Below are positions 53,786-61,945 of a stretch of DNA of 64,000 nucleotides, piece by piece (the first letter of the stretch is position 1; the number at the start of each line of letters is the position of its first letter). The position numbers and the translations under genes were made by a program. The DNA is from Streptomyces ochraceiscleroticus. GTDB taxonomy: Bacteria > Actinomycetota > Actinomycetes > Streptomycetales > Streptomycetaceae. The notes under the pieces are model-generated. The model searched no databases, was not told the DNA's origin, and saw only the letters and a program-made list of their open reading frames with translations. The stretch lies in the NCBI RefSeq assembly GCF_000720485.1, contig NZ_JOAX01000005.1, positions 411,137 through 475,136 on the forward strand, given 5' to 3'.

Positions 53786-55018
53786 GTGCACGGCACAGAT
53801 CATTCTCAGGAGCCGTTTCAGGACCAGGAGTTCGGCTCGGTCGATGACGTCGTCCAGCGCTTCGCGGCCCACGGCTACATCGCCGACCGCCGGCTCGCCA
53901 CGACGGTGTTCCTGCTCGCCAGGCTGGAGAAGCCGGTGCTGCTGGAAGGCCCGGCCGGGGTCGGCAAGACCGAACTGGCCAAGGCACTGGCCGCGGCCTC
54001 GGGACGCCGGCTGTTGCGCCTGCAGTGCTACGAGGGCCAGGACGAGAGCAAGGCGCTCTACGAGTGGGACTACGGCAAGCAGCTCCTCTACACCCAGATG
54101 CTGCGGGACAAGATCGGTGAACTCACCGCCGACGCGCCCGACCTGGCCACCGCCGTGCACCGGATCGGCGAACAGGACAGTGTGTTCTTCTCCGACCGGT
54201 TCCTCGCACCGCGCCCGCTGCTGGACGCGATCCGCGGCGAGCAGCCGGCCGTCCTGCTGATCGACGAGGTCGACCGCGCGGACGAGGCCCTGGAGGCCGT
54301 ACTGCTGGAGTGCCTGGCCGAGTACCAGGTCTCGGTGCCCGAGATCGGCACGTACACCGCGAAGGTCCCGCCGTACATCGTGCTCACCTCCAACAACACC
54401 CGCGACCTGTCCGCCGCGCTCAAGCGGCGCTGTCTGCACCTCTTCCTGGACTACCCGGACGCGGACCGTGAGCTGGAGATCCTGCGCTCGAAGGACACCG
54501 GGCTGCCGGAGGCCGCCGCCCAGCTGCTGGTGGAGGTCGTACGCGGCCTGCGCGAGCTGGACCTGCGCAAGAGCCCCAGCATCTCCGAGACCATCGACTG
54601 GGCCCGCACGCTGGCCGTACTCGGTGTCGACGAACTGGACCCGGAGATCCTCGCCGAGACCGCCAACGTGGTCCTCAAGTACGAGCGGGACATGAACCGC
54701 GCGCTGGGCGTGCTGCCCCGGCTGGTCGACCCCAACCGCGAGCTGCCCGCTCCGGGGCACCATCACGACGGGCACGGGCACCACCACGGGCACGACCACG
54801 GTCCGGGCCACAGCCACGATCACGGCCCCCACGACGGCCACGACGGCCATGACGGCGAGCCCGATGGAACGGCCGTACGGACCGCCATGGACCAGCAGGG
54901 CCGCCACGACGAGGGCTACTACGGCGCGCCAGGAGCGGGCCCGGTCAGCCGCCCCAAGCCGGGCGGCGGCCAGGGCGCCCGTGCCTTCGCCGCCATCGCC
55001 CGGCGCCGGACCGACTGA
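53786..55018 (+). CDS. MoxR-type AAA+ ATPase with His-rich C-terminus
   Basis: 410 residues, GTG with CGGAGG upstream. Walker A GPAGVGKTELAKALA (about 55), Walker B LLIDEVDRADEA, sensor TSNNTRDLS. About residues 325-356 are a run of His/Gly/Asp (HHHDGHGHHHGHDHGPGHSH...), a likely metal-binding tail. MoxR proteins with VWA partners mature metalloenzymes (for example CoxD/CoxE). Here the client may be the iron-type alcohol dehydrogenase; that is inference from order. Confidence 0.93.
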   Translation: MHGTDHSQEPFQDQEFGSVDDVVQRFAAHGYIADRRLATTVFLLARLEKPVLLEGPAGVGKTELAKALAAASGRRLLRLQCYEGQDESKALYEWDYGKQLLYTQMLRDKIGELTADAPDLATAVHRIGEQDSVFFSDRFLAPRPLLDAIRGEQPAVLLIDEVDRADEALEAVLLECLAEYQVSVPEIGTYTAKVPPYIVLTSNNTRDLSAALKRRCLHLFLDYPDADRELEILRSKDTGLPEAAAQLLVEVVRGLRELDLRKSPSISETIDWARTLAVLGVDELDPEILAETANVVLKYERDMNRALGVLPRLVDPNRELPAPGHHHDGHGHHHGHDHGPGHSHDHGPHDGHDGHDGEPDGTAVRTAMDQQGRHDEGYYGAPGAGPVSRPKPGGGQGARAFAAIARRRTD

Positions 55019-55033
55019 GCCGGGGGCGAGGGC

Positions 55034-56575
55034 ATGCAAAGCAGCGTGCACCGGTTCGTCCGCCTGCTGCGCCTCTTCGGGCTGCGGGTGTCGGTGTCGG
55101 AAGCCATGGACGCCATGCGCGGGGCGGCCCAGCCCGGGGTGCTCGACCAGAGGGAGACGCTGCGCGAGGCGCTGCGGATGACGCTGGTCAAGGACCGGCG
55201 CGACGACGAGGTCTTCGACGAGCTGTTCACGGCGTACTTCTCGCTGCTCCCGGTGGGCGGCGGGGACGGCGGGCACGGCCACAGCCATGAGCACGACGAC
55301 CTCACCGACACCGGCGCACTGGAGTCCTTCACCGTCTCCGAGGAGCCCTCGGAGCTGCCGCAGCAGGGCCACAGCCACGACAAGCCCGCCGACATCCGCG
55401 ACTACTTCGACCAGCGGGACCTGGCCCAGCAGTACAACCTGCACCAGGAGGCCAACAAGATCGACATGGCCTCGATGACCGACGAGATCGTCCTGTCCAA
55501 GGACCGGGCGACCGGGGGCGCGGACGCGGCCCCCTCCGTGCAACTGGAGACCGAACGGCTGCACGGCGCGGGCATCCCCGGACAGCTCGCCACGGCGACC
55601 GGGCAGCGTATTGACACCGAACTGACCGTCGCCCAGCAGGACGCCCTCTTCGGCTGGCTCGACCGGGAAGCTGATGACGACGACGCCGACGAGGAAGCCC
55701 TCGCCGCGCTCCGCCGGCAGCTCACCGGGGTCATCGGGAACCTGCCCGAGCTGCTGAAGCGGCATCTGGAGCGGCTGGCCGGCATGGAGACGGTGGCTCA
55801 GGAGGCCGCACAGCCCGTCGAACGGGCCCGCCTCGACTCGGTCGACGAGGACGAGCGGGCCCAACTGGAGGAGGCGCTGCGGCGCGTGGGTCGCTCCGTG
55901 CGCGGCGCGCTGACCAGCCGCCGCCGGGTCAGCCCGCGCGGCCGGGTGGACGCCGGACGCACCATGCGCCGGAACATGCGTTACGACGGCATTCCGTTCC
56001 GCCCGGTCACCACCGTCCGGGCCGAGGACAAGCCGCGGGTGGTGGTGCTGGCCGACGTCTCGCTCTCGGTACGGGCCACTGCACGGTTCACCCTGCACCT
56101 CGTCCACGGCCTGCAGTCGCTCTTCGGGCAGGTCCGCTCCTTCGCCTTCGTCGACGAACCCACCGAGATCACCGAGCTGTTCACCGAGCATCCGCTGGAG
56201 CGGGCCCTCGGGCTCGTCTTCGACGGGCTGCAGGGCGGCGGACTGCTCGACACCGATGCCAACTCCGATTACGGCAAAACCTTCGACCTGCTGCTGGCCG
56301 ACCACGCCGCGGCCCTGGGCCGGCGCACCAGCCTGATCGTGCTGGGCGACGGCCGCGGCAACGGCAACGACCCGCGGACCGGAGCCTTCGAGGAGATCAC
56401 CCGCAGGGTGCGGCAGACGATCTGGCTGACCCCGGAACCCCGGTACTCCTGGGGCCTGGGCGCCTGCGACCTGCCGCGTTACGCGGAGTTCTGCGACCGC
56501 GTCCAGGTGGTCGCGGACCTCGCAGGGCTGCAGCGCACGGCCCACCGGATGGCGGCGGAGGCGACCGGACGATGA
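55034..56575 (+). CDS. CoxE-like VWA-domain protein
   Basis: 513 residues, ATG with CGAGGG upstream. Basic N-terminal region, a His-containing loop (GHGHSHEHDD, about 80), then the VWA domain with a MIDAS D-x-S-x-S (LADVSLSVRAT, about 340). It is the usual partner of the preceding MoxR ATPase; both carry His-rich segments. Stop overlaps mftM (ATGA). Confidence 0.92.
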   Translation: MQSSVHRFVRLLRLFGLRVSVSEAMDAMRGAAQPGVLDQRETLREALRMTLVKDRRDDEVFDELFTAYFSLLPVGGGDGGHGHSHEHDDLTDTGALESFTVSEEPSELPQQGHSHDKPADIRDYFDQRDLAQQYNLHQEANKIDMASMTDEIVLSKDRATGGADAAPSVQLETERLHGAGIPGQLATATGQRIDTELTVAQQDALFGWLDREADDDDADEEALAALRRQLTGVIGNLPELLKRHLERLAGMETVAQEAAQPVERARLDSVDEDERAQLEEALRRVGRSVRGALTSRRRVSPRGRVDAGRTMRRNMRYDGIPFRPVTTVRAEDKPRVVVLADVSLSVRATARFTLHLVHGLQSLFGQVRSFAFVDEPTEITELFTEHPLERALGLVFDGLQGGGLLDTDANSDYGKTFDLLLADHAAALGRRTSLIVLGDGRGNGNDPRTGAFEEITRRVRQTIWLTPEPRYSWGLGACDLPRYAEFCDRVQVVADLAGLQRTAHRMAAEATGR

Positions 56576-57498
56576 GCGTTCCCGATCTGCGCCGTGCGGC
56601 GCAACGCATCGATCCGCTGGCGGCGAATGCGCCCGGCCGGTACGCCGACGACGTGGTCGTCGTGATCCGGGAGAGCCCGTCGCAGGGCCGCGACCGGGAT
56701 CCTGCGCCGATCGTGCGGACCGAGCACTTCTGTCTGCGCCGGCGCGGCCGCCGGGTGGAAGTCGGCCACTGGCTGCGTCCCGGCCAACTGGACAACGACC
56801 TGGCGGGGCTGCTGGCGGAGGAGCTGTTCGCGCCCGGCTGGCTGTCCGGTCCCGACATCTTCGAGCGGGTCTTCACCGGCGTGGTGCGCTCCTGCGTGGA
56901 CGGACCGCTGGCCGCCTGGACCACTTTCTACGAGAACACACTGACCCGGATCCGGGAGTGCTGGCAGGATCCCGCGGCGGACTGCGACCACTCCTCGATC
57001 GCGGGGTTCGCACCCGTGTACCGCCGCACGCTGGACCTGGTCGAGGCGGGCACCGTCCTGGACATGGGCTCCTGCTTCGGGTTCCTGCCGCTGATGCTCG
57101 CCCGTCGCCCCGGCCACACCGTGATCGCCTCCGACCTCTCGCGCGGCACCATGCGGCTGCTCGGCGCCGCCTCGGAGGCGCTCGGCCTGCGCCTGGGCAC
57201 CCTGGCCTGCGACGCGTCGCGGGTGCCGCTGCCGGATGCGTCGGTGGACACCGTCACCGTCATCCACGTGCTCGAACACCTCGATCCCCAGCACGGCGAC
57301 GCGGTAGTGGAGGAGGCACTGCGGCTCGCCCGGCGGCGGGTGGTGGTCGCCGTGCCGTACGAGGACGAGGCGACCTCCGCGTACGGCCACGTCCGGTGCT
57401 TCGACCAGGACCAGTTGGACCGCATGGGCCGCCGCACGGGCCGCCCGTACACCGCCTCGTCGTACCACGGCGGCTGGCTGGTCCTGGACACCGGCTGA
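56572..57498 (+). CDS. mftM: Mycofactocin oligosaccharide methyltransferase MftM
   Basis: 308 residues. An N-terminal region with LRPGQLDNDLAGLLAEELF precedes a class I SAM fold: VLDMGSCFGFLPLML (about 162), ACDASRVPLPDASVDTVTV and IHVLEHLDPQHG. In mycobacteria a gene of this type near the alcohol dehydrogenase methylates a glucose of mycofactocin. It is coupled to the VWA gene rather than the mft core operon. Confidence 0.85.
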   Translation: MSVPDLRRAAQRIDPLAANAPGRYADDVVVVIRESPSQGRDRDPAPIVRTEHFCLRRRGRRVEVGHWLRPGQLDNDLAGLLAEELFAPGWLSGPDIFERVFTGVVRSCVDGPLAAWTTFYENTLTRIRECWQDPAADCDHSSIAGFAPVYRRTLDLVEAGTVLDMGSCFGFLPLMLARRPGHTVIASDLSRGTMRLLGAASEALGLRLGTLACDASRVPLPDASVDTVTVIHVLEHLDPQHGDAVVEEALRLARRRVVVAVPYEDEATSAYGHVRCFDQDQLDRMGRRTGRPYTASSYHGGWLVLDTG

Positions 57499-57525
57499 CC
57501 CCCTGACCCGCACGCCACGACACAC

Positions 57526-57569
57526 ACCTGCGCCATCCCACAGACCTGCGCCACCTCGAACCTGCGCCA
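57526..57569. repeat. Three ACCTGCGCCA repeats upstream of the YaaH-type gene
   Basis: Copies at 57526, 57544 and 57560 (spacing 18 and 16 bases), ending about 40 bases before the transporter start. Candidate activator sites. Confidence 0.55.
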
Positions 57570-57606
57570 CCTCACCAGCATGCAACGAGATGCAAAGGAG
57601 CGTCCG

Positions 57607-58248
57607 ATGGCTGTATCGGAACAGGCCGCGGTGGAGACACCCACCGCGGCGGCACAGGCAACACCCGGACCGCTGGACGGAGATCCGGCACTGATCGGCG
57701 TGCCCACCTTCATCGTGGGCTCGATCGCCCTCGGCCTGACCCTGATCGGATACGTACCGGCGGACGCCGTCGGCGCACCGGTCACGATCATCCTCGCCGC
57801 CACCGCCATCGGGCAGCTCATCGCCGCGCTCTGGGCGGCTGCCCTGGGGCAGAGCGCGGTCGCCGCGATCTTCGGCATCTTCACCGGCTTCTGGCTCAGT
57901 TACGCGGTCCTCGTCCTCGGGCTGCTGCACAACTGGTTCGGCATCACCCCCAAAGCCGCGACCGGGGCCCAGGCACTCTTCCTGATCTCCTGGCTGGCCA
58001 CCGTCGTCCTGCTCACGCTCGGCACCCTGCGGCTGCCCGCCGCCTTCACCCTGCTGTTCGTGCTGATCGACGTGGCACTCACGCTGGTTCTGCTCGCCAC
58101 CCTGGGCGGTTCCGCGACCCTGCAGACCGCGGGCGGATACACCGTCTTCTCCTTCGCGGCGGTCGGCGCGTACCTCTTCTTCCACGTGACGTCGGTGGCC
58201 ACCGGCGGACGCGGACTGCCGCTCGGCCGGCCGGCCGTGGGCGGCTGA
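57607..58248 (+). CDS. GPR1/FUN34/YaaH-family acetate transporter
   Basis: 213 residues from ATG 57607 with AAAGGAG 6 bases upstream. Six hydrophobic helices; the typical PALIGVPTFIVGSIALGLTLIG start and FWLSYAVLVLGL segment are present. Family members carry acetate and succinate. With acsA and adk in the same locus it probably recovers or releases acetate made from ethanol. Confidence 0.9.
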   Translation: MAVSEQAAVETPTAAAQATPGPLDGDPALIGVPTFIVGSIALGLTLIGYVPADAVGAPVTIILAATAIGQLIAALWAAALGQSAVAAIFGIFTGFWLSYAVLVLGLLHNWFGITPKAATGAQALFLISWLATVVLLTLGTLRLPAAFTLLFVLIDVALTLVLLATLGGSATLQTAGGYTVFSFAAVGAYLFFHVTSVATGGRGLPLGRPAVGG

Positions 58249-58280
58249 CCCGGCGCACGCACCACCGATCCGAAGGCGAG

Positions 58281-58306
58281 CGGGGGCCGGCCACAGCCGG
58301 CCCCCG
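58281..58306. terminator. Bidirectional terminator between the acetate transporter and the response regulator
   Basis: CGGGGGCCGGC-CACA-GCCGGCCCCCG, 11-bp perfect stem between convergent genes. Confidence 0.8.
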
Positions 58307-58338
58307 CCCCTTCGCGTCCTGCCCGCTGGCGAGGGCCC

Positions 58339-59022
58339 TCAGATCACGCCCATCTTGCTCGCCTCGTACACCGCCTCCGCACGGCTGCTGGCGTCCAGCT
58401 TGCGCATGATGTTGCGTACGTGGAACTTCACCGTGGTCTCGGAGATGAACAGCTTCGCGCCGATGACCCGGTTGCTCAGACCGTGGGCGAGCAGTTCCAG
58501 CACCCGCTGCTCCCGCTCGGTGAAGGTGGCCTTCGCCGGCTCCGGATCGGCCTTGACGCGCATCGAGCGCACCATCGCGGCCGCGGACCGGGAGTCGAAG
58601 GCGCTCTCGTCACGGGCCACCGCCCGGATGGCGCGCAGCAGTTCGGTGGTGTCCACGTCCTTGACGACGTACCCGCGCGCGCCGTGCTGGATGGCCGCCG
58701 CGACCAGGGAGTCGTCCAGGAAGGTGGTGAGGACGAGGACCGCCAGGCTCGGGTGCCGCTCGGTGAGCTTGGCACAGAGGTCCAGGCCCTCGGTGTCGGC
58801 GCCCGTCGACAGCTTCAGGTCCAGCAGTGCGATCGAGGGGCGGGCGCGTTCGATGACGGCCATGGCCTCGGCGGCCGTACTGGCCTCGCCCACCACCTCC
58901 AGGTCCTCCTCGCGCTCCAGGATCGAGCGCAGCCCGTGCCGGACGATCGCGTGGTCGTCGACCAGGATGATCCGTACGGGGGAGGTCAGCGGTGCGGCCG
59001 GCGCCTGCTGTTCAGTAATCAT
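58339..59022 (-). CDS. NarL-type response regulator (MnoR-like)
   Basis: 227 residues; receiver D22/D23, phosphorylation site D68 (ALLDLKLS) and K121, then LuxR HTH (FTEREQRVLELLAHGLSNRVIG, SETTVKFHVRNIMRKL). It overlaps the kinase gene by 11 bases. Position beside mycofactocin-dependent dehydrogenases resembles the mycobacterial MnoSR system that controls alcohol oxidation; equivalence is inferred. Confidence 0.93.
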   Translation of the reverse strand: MITEQQAPAAPLTSPVRIILVDDHAIVRHGLRSILEREEDLEVVGEASTAAEAMAVIERARPSIALLDLKLSTGADTEGLDLCAKLTERHPSLAVLVLTTFLDDSLVAAAIQHGARGYVVKDVDTTELLRAIRAVARDESAFDSRSAAAMVRSMRVKADPEPAKATFTEREQRVLELLAHGLSNRVIGAKLFISETTVKFHVRNIMRKLDASSRAEAVYEASKMGVI

Positions 59023-60391
59023 CGGATTCCTCCTGTTCGACGCCCACCGGCAGGGGGATGGCCACCCGCAGCAGGATGCCGCCCATCCGCGACCGGCGGA
59101 TGGACAAGATGCCGCCCAGCTCCTCGGCCCTGGCGACCATGTTCGTCAGTCCGCGGTGGCGGCCCGAGGTGTCACCGGCCCGGGACAGCCGCAGCGCCCG
59201 GCGCAGTTGGGCCGGATCGCCGCTGCCGTCGTCGGAGACGCTCAGCGTGACCGAGTCGGGCAGGTAGCGCAGCCGTACCAGTGCCCGGTCGGCCTTGCCG
59301 TGGGTGGCGGAGTTGAAGAGCGCCTCACCGGCCAGCCGCAGGATCGACTGTTCGGCCTGCGGTGGCAGTGATACCGGGCTGCCCTCCACCCGTACCCGCA
59401 CTTCCAGGTCGGTGGTCTGGTGGACCGTGGAGAGCCGCTCCAGCATCACCGGCAGTGGTCCTGATGGTTCGTCAGAGGTGTGGTGCAGGGCGTAGATCGC
59501 GTTGCGCAGCCGTTCCACGGCCTGCCGGTTCAGGTCCTTGGCCGAGGTCAGCCGCAGTGCGATGTCCTCGGCCGGGCCACCCATCGCGGCCAGCTCCGCC
59601 CGGCACACCTCGATGGTCATGCCCGCGCTGAGTACGTACTGCGTGACGCTGTCGTGCAGCTCCCGGGCGATGCGGTGCCGCTCGTCGTCCAGCGTCTGCC
59701 GTTGCATCGCGTGCAGCAGCCGCGCCTGGGTCTCGGCCAGCTCGGCGCTGCGCGCTGCCAGGTCCCTGGCCTGCCGCTGCGCCGCCTCGGAGAGCTGCTC
59801 GGTGCGGCCGCGCAGCCGGGTGGCGGCGTGGAAGAGAAAGGAGTTGTGCAGGGCCACGGCGGCCTGGTTCGCGAGCACCCGGAGGATCGCCAGGTCGGTG
59901 GCGGCCACCTCGAGACCGGGGCCGGGCCGGGCCACGATGCCGCCCACCGGTTCGTCGTCCAGGGTCATCGGCGCCCGCACCCACCCCTCGCCGCCCGGCG
60001 TGGACTCGGCCTCCCAGGGCCGGGTCCGCAGGATTTCCAGGTGCGCGCGGACCTCGGCGGGCAGCCGGGACTCGTCGTCGATCAGTACATCGTCGGCGTA
60101 GAGCAGGAAGCGCGGCCGGGCCGCGCGCAGCGCGCCGTCCGCCACCGCCAGCAGCAGCCAGCGCGCCTGCAGGTGCTCGGCCGCCGCCCGTACCACTGCC
60201 TCGACCAGCGCGCGCGGACCCTCGGCCGTGCGGACCAGGGCCCGCGAGATGCCGTCCAGCGCTTCCACGGCCCGCTCCAGGCGCTCGGTGGAGCGGATGT
60301 AGGCCGGGTAGTACGAGCGCTTGCCCGAGCGCAGGCCGGTGAGTACGCCCAGGTCGGCGGTGGGCGGCGGGTCCCGGTCCGGTTCGTTCAT
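59012..60391 (-). CDS. GAF-domain sensor histidine kinase (MnoS-like)
   Basis: 459 residues from ATG 60391. No membrane segments; GAF domain about 45-190, coiled coil about 195-235, H-box HRIARELHDSVTQYV with His246, and HATPase (LRLAGEALFNSATHGKA, VSDDGSGD, HRGLTNMVARAEELGG). It probably senses a soluble cytoplasmic signal such as an alcohol, aldehyde or redox state and phosphorylates the adjacent regulator. Confidence 0.93.
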   Translation of the reverse strand: MNEPDRDPPPTADLGVLTGLRSGKRSYYPAYIRSTERLERAVEALDGISRALVRTAEGPRALVEAVVRAAAEHLQARWLLLAVADGALRAARPRFLLYADDVLIDDESRLPAEVRAHLEILRTRPWEAESTPGGEGWVRAPMTLDDEPVGGIVARPGPGLEVAATDLAILRVLANQAAVALHNSFLFHAATRLRGRTEQLSEAAQRQARDLAARSAELAETQARLLHAMQRQTLDDERHRIARELHDSVTQYVLSAGMTIEVCRAELAAMGGPAEDIALRLTSAKDLNRQAVERLRNAIYALHHTSDEPSGPLPVMLERLSTVHQTTDLEVRVRVEGSPVSLPPQAEQSILRLAGEALFNSATHGKADRALVRLRYLPDSVTLSVSDDGSGDPAQLRRALRLSRAGDTSGRHRGLTNMVARAEELGGILSIRRSRMGGILLRVAIPLPVGVEQEESDDY

Positions 60392-60401
60392 GGCGGTCAC
60401 C

Positions 60402-61652
60402 TCACAGGGCCGCGCGGAAGAGCGCCTCGATGTCCGCCACGTCCACGTCCCTCGGGTTGGTGGCCAGACAGGCGTCCTTCAAGGTGGTGCGGGCCAGTTG
60501 GGGCACATCGGCCTCGGTGACCCCCAGACTGCTGAGATTCTTCGGTACGCCCACCGCGTCCGCCAGCTCCCGGACCTTCTCGGCGAGGGCGTAGGCCAGT
60601 TCGTTCGACGGCGCACCCTCGTCCGCCAGTCCTGCCGCCGTGGCGAGCGCCTGGTAACGCTGCGGCAGCATATCGGCGTTGAACCGGATGACGTGCGGCA
60701 GCAGGACGCCGTTGACCACGCCGTGCGGCGCGTCCAGCAGGCCGCCGACCTGGTGGCTCATGGCGTGCGTCGCCCCCAGGATCGCGTTGGTGAACGCCAT
60801 GCCGGCCTCCAGCGACCCCTGTGCCATCGCCAGCCGCGGGCTGACCTCCCGGGGCCGCAACTGGGTGCCGAGCAGATGGCCGGTGATCAGTTGCACGGCG
60901 TGCAGGGCGTGGTTGTCGGTCAGCGGATTGTGCGCCCGGGAGACGAACGCCTCGATGGCGTGGGTCAGCGCGTCCAGGCCGGTGGCGGCGTTGAGCCACT
61001 CCGGCATGGTGGTCAGCAGCCGGGGGTCGATCACCGAGATCTCCGGCACCAGCGTGCGGCTGATGATGGTGATCTTGATGTGTGCCGCGGTGTCGGTGAT
61101 CACCGCGAACTGTGAGACGTCGGCGCCGGTGCCGGAGGTGGAGGGCACCATGACCGTGGGCGGGATCGGGTGCACGACCTGGTCCACGCCCTCGTACGCG
61201 AGAATGCGCCCGCCGTTGCCGGACAGGATCGCCACGCCCTTGGCCGCGTCGATGCACGAACCGCCGCCCAGCCCCACGACCACATCGCAACCACTCGCCG
61301 CGTAGTGCTCGAAGGCGTCCGCGATCTCGTGGTCCTTCGGGTTGGGTGTCACCCCGTGCCACACGATGGGGCGCAGTCCGGCCGCCCGCAGATGGCCCAG
61401 GGCCTCGTCCACCCAGCCCGCCTCGATCAGCCCGGGGTCGGTGATCAGGAACGGGCGCCGCCCGCCGACCCGGAGCACACAGTGCCCCAGCTCGGCCAGC
61501 GACCCGGGTCCGAAGACGATCTCCGGGGCGTGGAACTTGGCGAGATGGCACGGTTCACGTCCGGCACCTGGTGCGATCCGCTGCGGGCCGACCAGTTCTT
61601 CCGGGCGTGCGTCGCCGTACCAGTCGCCGGCTGACCGGTCACTCTCGGTCAT
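60402..61652 (-). CDS. Iron-containing alcohol dehydrogenase
   Basis: 416 residues from ATG 61652 with GGGAGG 7 bases upstream. VVVGLGGGSCIDAAKGVA (NAD), STSGTGADVSQFAVI and metal-site motifs GLDALTHAIEAF, GATHAMSHQVGG and APHGVVNGVLLPHV are complete. Unlike the mno product it looks like the 1,3-propanediol/ethanol dehydrogenase type. Same strand as, and just upstream of, the kinase pair, so kinase, regulator and dehydrogenase may be one operon. Confidence 0.94.
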   Translation of the reverse strand: MTESDRSAGDWYGDARPEELVGPQRIAPGAGREPCHLAKFHAPEIVFGPGSLAELGHCVLRVGGRRPFLITDPGLIEAGWVDEALGHLRAAGLRPIVWHGVTPNPKDHEIADAFEHYAASGCDVVVGLGGGSCIDAAKGVAILSGNGGRILAYEGVDQVVHPIPPTVMVPSTSGTGADVSQFAVITDTAAHIKITIISRTLVPEISVIDPRLLTTMPEWLNAATGLDALTHAIEAFVSRAHNPLTDNHALHAVQLITGHLLGTQLRPREVSPRLAMAQGSLEAGMAFTNAILGATHAMSHQVGGLLDAPHGVVNGVLLPHVIRFNADMLPQRYQALATAAGLADEGAPSNELAYALAEKVRELADAVGVPKNLSSLGVTEADVPQLARTTLKDACLATNPRDVDVADIEALFRAAL

Positions 61653-61831
61653 GATGGGCCTCCCGGCAGAAAGGGCACGGGACCTCCAGACTGCGGAGTC
61701 AATGACGCAGGGCACGAGACATCGCCAGCGGTTGCGCGACCTCCATAGATTTAACAGAGCCGTGACGTGCGGTAAACAAGGTAGGCGTGCTCACTCGCGC
61801 CGCGCACTCTCCATTATGGCGCGCCTGCCCC

Positions 61832-61841
61832 TCCGATCGGT
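61832..61841. promoter_or_regulatory. TCCGATCGGT site matching the mftA/mno operators
   Basis: Located between the divergent iron alcohol dehydrogenase and GAF-regulator genes; CCGATCGG core identical to 52242-52249. Confidence 0.5.
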
Positions 61842-61945
61842 CAGGTGCATTTCAGGACAGTGCGCCGGACAATGATCACCAGCGCGTGCCGATGGGCATG
61901 ACGACGATGAAGAAGCCAGGAACTGCTATTCCGTCGGGAACTGCT

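Noticed and set aside
54760..54860. Short DNA repeats of CAC/GAC/GGC units
   Set aside because: They encode the His/Gly/Asp tail of the MoxR-type protein and are not an independent repeat or CRISPR.
53234..56545. Open frame of about 1100 codons on the - strand
   Set aside because: Antisense shadow of mno, moxR-like and VWA genes, with Val/Leu/Arg/Gly-rich composition and no domains.
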